Origin: an uncultured Flavobacterium sp.
Lineage (GTDB): Bacteria > Bacteroidota > Bacteroidia > Flavobacteriales > Flavobacteriaceae
Reading direction: 5' to 3'
DNA length: 10,971 nucleotides
Assembly (NCBI RefSeq): GCF_946481155.1
Contig: NZ_CAMLMK010000089.1
Coordinates: forward strand, 1-10,971
Below, in pieces: positions 6,823-10,971 of the stretch; within the stretch, counting starts at the first letter, position 1; every line of letters begins with the position of its first letter. A model generated the notes under the pieces. It was not told the origin of the DNA. It searched no databases and saw only the letters and a program-made list of their open reading frames with translations. The translations under genes were made by a program, and so were the position numbers.

Positions 6823-8178
6823 TTATAATTCGATTTCCTGCCCCATTAAAGGTACCGAGCATTCCCAGCCATACTTCTCGTTAATTTTTATACGAAGTTC
6901 ATCAGCCGGCTGGTTTTCGCCATGCACCAAAAACACTTTTTTTGGTTTTGTCTGTAATGCCGAAAGCCATTGCAGTAAACCGTTCTGATCTGCATGAGCG
7001 GATAAACTTTCAATTTCAAGTATTTTTGCCGCTACGGGATAATACTTTCCGTGAATTTTAATTTCTTTGGCCCCTTCTAATAGTTTCCTGCCTCTGGTGC
7101 CTTCAGCCTGATATCCAATAACAATTACAGTAGTTTCAGGCATGCCAATATAGCGTTCCAAATAGCTCAAAACCCTTCCCCCGGTAATCATGCCGCTGGC
7201 TGCAATAATTACTTTAGGTTGTTCATCGTAGATTGTCTCTATAGTTTCCTGGTAATCTGAAATTAGTGAAAACATTTTGCACATCCCTGTAAATTCTTCT
7301 TCCCGTAATTTGTGCCAGGCTCTATTGTTAGAAAAAATCCCAAGAACACTGATTCCCATCGGAGTGTCGATAATGTAGGGAACATTGGGTATCCTGCCTT
7401 CTTCTTTCAGTAACCATAACAGATACATTACAGTTTGCGCGCGTTCAACTGCAAAACTTGGTAAAATAACCGTACCTCCTTTTTCTATAGTATTGTTGAT
7501 GTACATTTCCAGTTCAGATTTTGCATCAGTTTTGGGATGGTTCCGGTTGCCATAAGTACTTTCCAAAAAAACATAATCGGCTTTTTCAGGCTTTACAGGC
7601 GGAAACATTATATCATCATTATCCCGTCCAACATCACCGGAAAATACTAATGTTTTATTTTCAAGATGTAGTGCAATGCTACAGGCGCCGATAATGTGTC
7701 CGGCGTTGGTAAAAGTGGCTGTGATTTCCGCATCGAGATAAACTTCTTCTTTAAGTTTAATAACCCGGAAGAGTGGAAAAACTTTTTCCACCTGTTCAAC
7801 GGTATAAAGAGGCTCTGCCATTTCGTGTTTCGAATAATGCTCTTCGTTTGCTTTGTTCGCTTCTTCCTCCTGAATTTTAGCACTGTCAAGCAAAATTAAT
7901 TTTGTTACTTCTTTGGTTGGGGAAGTACAATAAATTTTACCTTTAAATCCTTGGTTTACCAGCCTCGGCAGCCAGCCGCAATGATCAAGATGGCCATGGG
8001 TTAACAATACAAAATCTAGGGTCGACGGTAAAATGGGCAATGGTTCCCAATTTAGCTCCCGCAACGGTTTAATTCCCTGAAACTGTCCGCAATCAATTAA
8101 GATCCTAAGGCCATTGCTTTCTACTAGTGTTTTTGAGCCGGTAACAGTTCCTGCTCCTCCAAGAAATTTAATTTTCAT
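6823..8178 (-). CDS. Beta-CASP metallo-beta-lactamase-fold RNase-like protein
   Basis: A 451-residue cytoplasmic protein of the CPSF73/archaeal-CPSF-like branch of beta-CASP nucleases. The metallo-beta-lactamase motifs are complete: Asp29 in LIDCG, THGHLDHCGW (His61, His63, Asp65, His66), His161 in AGHIIGA and Asp182 in FSGDVG. The beta-CASP cap is marked by Glu206 in LESTYG (motif A), His395 in SAHAD (motif B) and His419 in LVHGE (motif C). The SGMITGGR segment (328-335) is also typical. All two-zinc ligands are therefore present and the enzyme should be an active endo- and/or 5'-exoribonuclease, although bacterial members of this branch are poorly characterised. Its ATG lies 3 bp after the stop of the ATP-cone/nuclease gene, indicating one transcript and likely translational coupling. 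A function in mRNA decay or RNA processing under stress is inferred from the neighbours. Confidence 0.96.
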   Translation of the reverse strand: MKIKFLGGAGTVTGSKTLVESNGLRILIDCGQFQGIKPLRELNWEPLPILPSTLDFVLLTHGHLDHCGWLPRLVNQGFKGKIYCTSPTKEVTKLILLDSAKIQEEEANKANEEHYSKHEMAEPLYTVEQVEKVFPLFRVIKLKEEVYLDAEITATFTNAGHIIGACSIALHLENKTLVFSGDVGRDNDDIMFPPVKPEKADYVFLESTYGNRNHPKTDAKSELEMYINNTIEKGGTVILPSFAVERAQTVMYLLWLLKEEGRIPNVPYIIDTPMGISVLGIFSNNRAWHKLREEEFTGMCKMFSLISDYQETIETIYDEQPKVIIAASGMITGGRVLSYLERYIGMPETTVIVIGYQAEGTRGRKLLEGAKEIKIHGKYYPVAAKILEIESLSAHADQNGLLQWLSALQTKPKKVFLVHGENQPADELRIKINEKYGWECSVPLMGQEIEL

Positions 8179-8181
8179 ATC

Positions 8182-9012
8182 TCAAATATATTGGCACAAA
8201 TCTGAAGCTTCTTTCAGGACATTTTTGATTCGGCTGGAACTCAAACCGATTTTTTCCAAACGCTCAGAATTGTTGATTAGTTCTTTTACCAGGATTACGT
8301 CCAAAATCAATAATTTGTCTTTTTCCGCTACTGATAATGTTGTCATGCAAGTGATGGGATAAAAGTTGTTGTTGTCAATTTTAGTTCTCAGATTATTTTT
8401 TGGAGGATAATCCCAGCTCAGCAGATTTAAATTGGAACAGGCAGCAAACCTTATTGCATCTGCAGTGAAGCGATTATTTGTAATAATCCAGCATTTAGAA
8501 ATCACATCGCTGTTTGAGAAAATACGATGATGCCTGTCTTTTAGATCATTAAAACGGGATAAGATATACATAGGCACTTTTACATCAGAATTTGCCTCTC
8601 TTCCTGTATGAAATTTGCATTCTACCATACTTATTTCATTGTTTTTCTGTAAAAGAACATCAATTTCGTGCGTCACGCATTTTCCCTCTAAGGTTAGGTT
8701 TTTCTTTGTCTGATACCCTTCTGATGCGAAAATGAGGGCCATATATTTCTCAAAAAAGAATCCTGCAGGCCCCAATAACTGGATCGCTGCCCTTAAATTA
8801 TAACGGGCGGCATGAGAGTTTGATGATTTTTTTAATAGTTTGAAAGCCAGCTTGTAAATGCGTTTCGTTGAAATTCCTTCATACATTTGCTTTTCGATGG
8901 TTGCTAAAACATTTTCAACAACTGATTCGTCTGCACCTGATTTCAGCAGTGACCTTTCCAGTTTTCCACGGTCAAAATCTACGATATCACCAGAATGCTT
9001 TATAATTTTCAT
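8182..9012 (-). CDS. ATP-cone + PD-(D/E)XK (Mrr-like) nuclease-fold protein
   Basis: A 276-residue protein. Residues 1-80 match an ATP-cone, the regulatory (d)ATP-binding domain known from ribonucleotide reductases and NrdR (IIKHSGDIVDFDRGKLERS at the start; ISTKRIYKLAF later). Residues about 85-200 look like a restriction-endonuclease-like fold, with FFFEKYMALIF (Glu88), HEIDVLL (Asp118) and the VECKF signature (Glu131, Lys133), which together supply the metal-binding E-D-ExK set of Mrr-like nucleases. The remaining 75 residues are mainly helical, with KIGLSSSRIKNVL reminiscent of a small DNA-binding helical domain, a weak suggestion. No methyltransferase lies nearby, so a classical restriction role is unlikely. 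I infer a nuclease whose activity responds to ATP or dATP level, acting with the beta-CASP protein encoded 3 bp downstream. The ATG at 9012 opens directly on the ATP-cone. Confidence 0.92.
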   Translation of the reverse strand: MKIIKHSGDIVDFDRGKLERSLLKSGADESVVENVLATIEKQMYEGISTKRIYKLAFKLLKKSSNSHAARYNLRAAIQLLGPAGFFFEKYMALIFASEGYQTKKNLTLEGKCVTHEIDVLLQKNNEISMVECKFHTGREANSDVKVPMYILSRFNDLKDRHHRIFSNSDVISKCWIITNNRFTADAIRFAACSNLNLLSWDYPPKNNLRTKIDNNNFYPITCMTTLSVAEKDKLLILDVILVKELINNSERLEKIGLSSSRIKNVLKEASDLCQYI

Positions 9013-9175
9013 AACTTCACATTTTTAATTTCCGAATAATAAAGGTATTTTGAATCAGAATTATTTCTTCTTATACAATTTTTTACAAAAGTTATAATAT
9101 CCATCGATGCTATTAGGCATTCTATACTCTAAGATACTATTTTATTTCTAAAAGCCGCAAATAACACAGTAACGA

Positions 9176-9592
9176 ATGAAAAGCATTTTTACAGATAAAG
9201 TTGTGATACCTTCTGATGCTGCGCTTGAAAAAGCGCTTGGGAGTACATACACATTATGGTGCGAAATAGCAGAACATGTAATGGCTATTGATCCGCAGGC
9301 AACAAAGGAGTGGAAGTACTCAGGGGACAAGTACGGATGGGGGTTTCGCATCAGTGACAAAAAGCGTGTATTGGTTTATTTGCTGCCCCGGGATGGTTTT
9401 TTCAGGGTGGCATTTGTTTTTGGGCAAAAGACGGTCGATACCATAATGAAAAGCACCGTTTCCGAGCCTGTCAAAGAAGAGCTGCGTACTGCTAAAGGTT
9501 ATGCGGAAGGAAGGGGTATCCGAATTGAAGTACGGGACGAAGTGCCAGTAAAAGACATCCGGAATTTAGTCGAAATCAAGATTAATAATTAA
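9176..9592 (+). CDS. DUF3788 family protein
   Basis: A 138-residue soluble protein with no signal peptide or membrane segment. It matches the DUF3788 pattern: an N-terminal helix with LWCEIAEHV (27-35), then EWKYSGDKYGWGFR (45-58), a strand LVYLLP (66-71), and FFRVAFVFG (75-83). A helical and charged tail follows, with TAKGYAEGRGIRIEV. The trp-rich central segment resembles the YdhG/DUF1801-like fold group, but the biochemical role is unknown. It stands alone between two minus-strand genes, 163 bp from the divergent ATP-cone gene, with no clear ribosome-binding site or consensus promoter. Its DNA is more GC-rich than the surroundings (30 G/C in the 60 bases 9301-9360), and it uses more G/C-ending codons, which may reflect recent transfer. 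Confidence 0.87.
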   Translation: MKSIFTDKVVIPSDAALEKALGSTYTLWCEIAEHVMAIDPQATKEWKYSGDKYGWGFRISDKKRVLVYLLPRDGFFRVAFVFGQKTVDTIMKSTVSEPVKEELRTAKGYAEGRGIRIEVRDEVPVKDIRNLVEIKINN

Positions 9593-9684
9593 CCTTCATT
9601 TGCCATGAAAATTTGTATTGAGGATAAGGAAAGCAACTCTTTGGGTGTTTTTTTAGGACTAGACAAGGCATAGTCGGGCTAAAA

Positions 9685-10416
9685 TTATCGAATCTGCATC
9701 TTTCTTTTTATATTATAATATTGATATAATATACTATCATAGAACAAGGCTATCACTAAAAAGCAAGAAGCAATGAGGAGTGTCTTTAATTCATAGCTTA
9801 TAAAGATAAAACCGCCTGTTATACATCCTAAAAAGAAGAATATAATAATCATCAGTCTTAAAAAAATGCTTCTTGTCAATTTTTTAAACTCTAAAGATTT
9901 TCTATAAAAAAACAATTGTGACAGTTCAATTCCTAAATCTGTAAATAAACCTGTTAAATGTGTTGTTCTGACTATTGATTGGGAGACTTTGGTGACTAAT
10001 GAATTTTGCATGCCCATGGCAAATAACAATGAGCATCCAATTACCTGAGTCCTAAAGTCAATTAAAATAGAACTGTTCCCCCAAAAACTTATAGATATTA
10101 AAATTAAAATTTCAAGAGTAATTGGAATTGCATAAGAAATTTTTGGTCTAATTCTGGAAAAAATTTCAATCAGTAAATTTGAAGTAAAAGAACCTAACAA
10201 AAAGGACAGTATGAAAATTAGATAAACATACGCATTGACATAATTCTTTTTTACCAGATCTTCTGCGAAATAAGCAAAATGCCCTGTTACGTTTGTTGTT
10301 AATGTATGAATAGATAAAAGACCGGTTACATTGACCAATCCGGCGACATATGAAAGTAATGTAGCTAATTTCAGATTGTGATTAAAAGTCCTTCTCTTGC
10401 CTTTATGACGAAACAT
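9685..10416 (-). CDS. DUF1275 / YoaK-like integral membrane protein
   Basis: With the ATG at 10416 the protein has 243 residues, the usual size for DUF1275. A TTG at 10488 would add 24 mostly basic residues and is less likely. About six membrane helices are visible, near 17-35, 62-84, 95-113, 122-139, 186-207 and 209-229. Family hallmarks are clear: AGLVNVTGLLSIHTLTTNVTG near the start, GMQNSLVTKVS (135-145) and TTHLTGLFTDLG (151-162), the internally repeated N-[VL]-TG/HLTG theme of DUF1275. YoaK-like proteins are presumed transporters, but no substrate is established. The gene converges on DUF3788 (92 bp between stops) and diverges from the J-domain gene. It is notably AT-rich, unlike DUF3788 beside it. 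Confidence 0.9.
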   Translation of the reverse strand: MFRHKGKRRTFNHNLKLATLLSYVAGLVNVTGLLSIHTLTTNVTGHFAYFAEDLVKKNYVNAYVYLIFILSFLLGSFTSNLLIEIFSRIRPKISYAIPITLEILILISISFWGNSSILIDFRTQVIGCSLLFAMGMQNSLVTKVSQSIVRTTHLTGLFTDLGIELSQLFFYRKSLEFKKLTRSIFLRLMIIIFFFLGCITGGFIFISYELKTLLIASCFLVIALFYDSILYQYYNIKRKMQIR

Positions 10417-10468
10417 TTTTTTTTCAAATTTAAACAAAGAAAGAATATAATAATTCTTAATTCGTCTA

Positions 10469-10502
10469 ATTAAATCTGTTGCCAGCAATAATTAGATTTA
10501 AT
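10469..10502. promoter_or_regulatory. Nested inverted repeat between divergent DUF1275 and J-domain genes
   Basis: Perfect 9-nt outer arms, attaaatct (10469-10477) and agatttaat (10494-10502), enclose 16 nt that contain a second dyad, ttgc-ca-gcaa (10479-10488). The structure lies 53 bp before the DUF1275 ATG and about 130 bp before the J-domain start, inside their shared 213-bp intergenic region. It may be an operator serving one or both genes, or a leader hairpin of the DUF1275 transcript. A weaker 6-nt dyad lies next to it at 10441-10458. No consensus promoter was found here. Confidence 0.33.
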
Positions 10503-10629
10503 GAATAGAAGAAGTTTTATAACATTTTTTATTTTATAATGAATTATCTTTATGTAGCAAATTGCAGGGAGGTTTCTCTAAAGCAAAATTAATAGCAATT
10601 TCATCCCATACTAATTTAAAGCAGCTACT

Positions 10630-10971
10630 ATGGAATTTATAGATTATTATAAAATTCTCGAGCTGGATAAAACAGCTACTGAAGAAGATATTAAAAAAGC
10701 TTATCGCAAGCTTGCAAGAAAATACCATCCTGATTTAAATCCAAATAATAAGGAAGCTGAAAAGAAATTCAAGGAAATCAACGAAGCCAATGAAGTTTTA
10801 AGTAATCCTGAAAATCGTAAAAAATATGATAAGTATGGTAAAGATTGGAAACATGCTGAAGAATTTGAAAAATCGGGCTACAATCCAAATCAAAGGTCTC
10901 AAAAACAGCAGCAGTATTCTGATTTTTCAGATGATTTTTCCGATTTTTTTCAGTCAATGTATGGAAGAACC
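10630..10971 (+). CDS. CbpA-like J-domain co-chaperone (DnaJ family); 3' end outside window
   Basis: The first 114 codons of a DnaJ-family protein are present; the gene continues past the right edge. Residues 4-69 are a complete J-domain: [24 protein letters not shown] with the HPD triad at 33-35, and [22 protein letters not shown]. This domain stimulates ATP hydrolysis by DnaK and hands over client proteins. The following linker (about 70-114) is rich in Gln, Asp, Ser and Phe ([11 protein letters not shown]) and poor in Gly, and no zinc-finger sequence has appeared, which favours a CbpA/type II protein over DnaJ itself. The client-binding domains are outside the window. No Shine-Dalgarno sequence precedes the ATG, as is usual in Bacteroidota. 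A downstream cbpM-like modulator gene would support the CbpA assignment. Confidence 0.95.
   Translation, partial: MEFIDYYKILELDKTATEEDIKKAYRKLARKYHPDLNPNNKEAEKKFKEINEANEVLSNPENRKKYDKYGKDWKHAEEFEKSGYNPNQRSQKQQQYSDFSDDFSDFFQSMYGRT

Noticed and set aside
8182..9012. Classical restriction-modification system
   Set aside because: No methyltransferase or specificity subunit is present, and the ATP-cone with a coupled RNase gene points elsewhere.
9605..9673. 22-codon open frame just after DUF3788 on the same strand
   Set aside because: It starts with an ATG 12 bp after the stop, but is too short, has no recognisable sequence and no ribosome site. It may be chance or a worn gene remnant.
9657..9675. 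gacta/tagtc inverted repeat between the DUF3788 and DUF1275 stops, considered as a terminator
   Set aside because: Only 5 bp of stem and no T-run on the correct side for either gene.
10417..10488. TTG-initiated extension of the DUF1275 protein
   Set aside because: The ATG at 10416 gives the usual family length, and the extension overlaps the intergenic dyads.
10534..10728. 64-codon open frame on the minus strand overlapping the J-domain start
   Set aside because: It is antisense to the conserved J-domain and has no supporting features.

Overview
The window looks like a chromosomal segment from a Bacteroidota species, most likely Flavobacteriia. The DNA is AT-rich. Starts lack clear Shine-Dalgarno sequences. 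Signal peptides end in '-AQ', one promoter candidate fits the Bacteroidota form TTG-N17-23-TAnnTTTG, and the gene families (HMA-DUF3347, heavy-metal-binding-domain lipoprotein, DUF3788) are typical of the phylum. No RNA gene, CRISPR array, insertion sequence or phage gene was seen.

The left half (1-5696, all on the minus strand) is a copper/silver handling locus. In transcription order it holds: a small exported Cys-rich protein (5696-5325); an exported HMA-like + DUF3347 protein (5129-4284); a small lipoprotein with one heavy-metal-binding module (4267-4025); a P1B-1 Cu(+)/Ag(+) ATPase with one HMA domain and two heavy-metal-binding modules (3803-1266); and a multicopper oxidase with its own N-terminal heavy-metal-binding module (1256 to beyond the left edge). 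Inferred division of labour: the ATPase pumps Cu(I) out of the cytoplasm, and the exported proteins bind, pass on or oxidise it in the envelope. The short Cys/Met/His module occurs four times across three genes. The two larger gaps (3804-4024 and 5130-5324) contain inverted repeats that could be operators or leader hairpins. No metal-responsive regulator is visible.

The middle (5953-9012) is a stress/nucleic-acid group. A two-domain universal stress protein on the plus strand converges, with 21 bp between, on a minus-strand pair separated by 3 bp: an ATP-cone/PD-(D/E)XK nuclease-like protein followed by a beta-CASP metallo-beta-lactamase-fold RNase-like protein. The ATP-cone suggests nucleotide-controlled nuclease activity. 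Both genes keep their expected catalytic residues.

The right part (9176-10971) holds a DUF3788 gene (plus strand, visibly more GC-rich than its surroundings), a DUF1275/YoaK-like membrane protein (minus strand), and the first 114 codons of a CbpA-like J-domain co-chaperone that runs off the right edge. Every gap between genes is shorter than 300 bases. They contain only inverted repeats and one promoter candidate that I can support.
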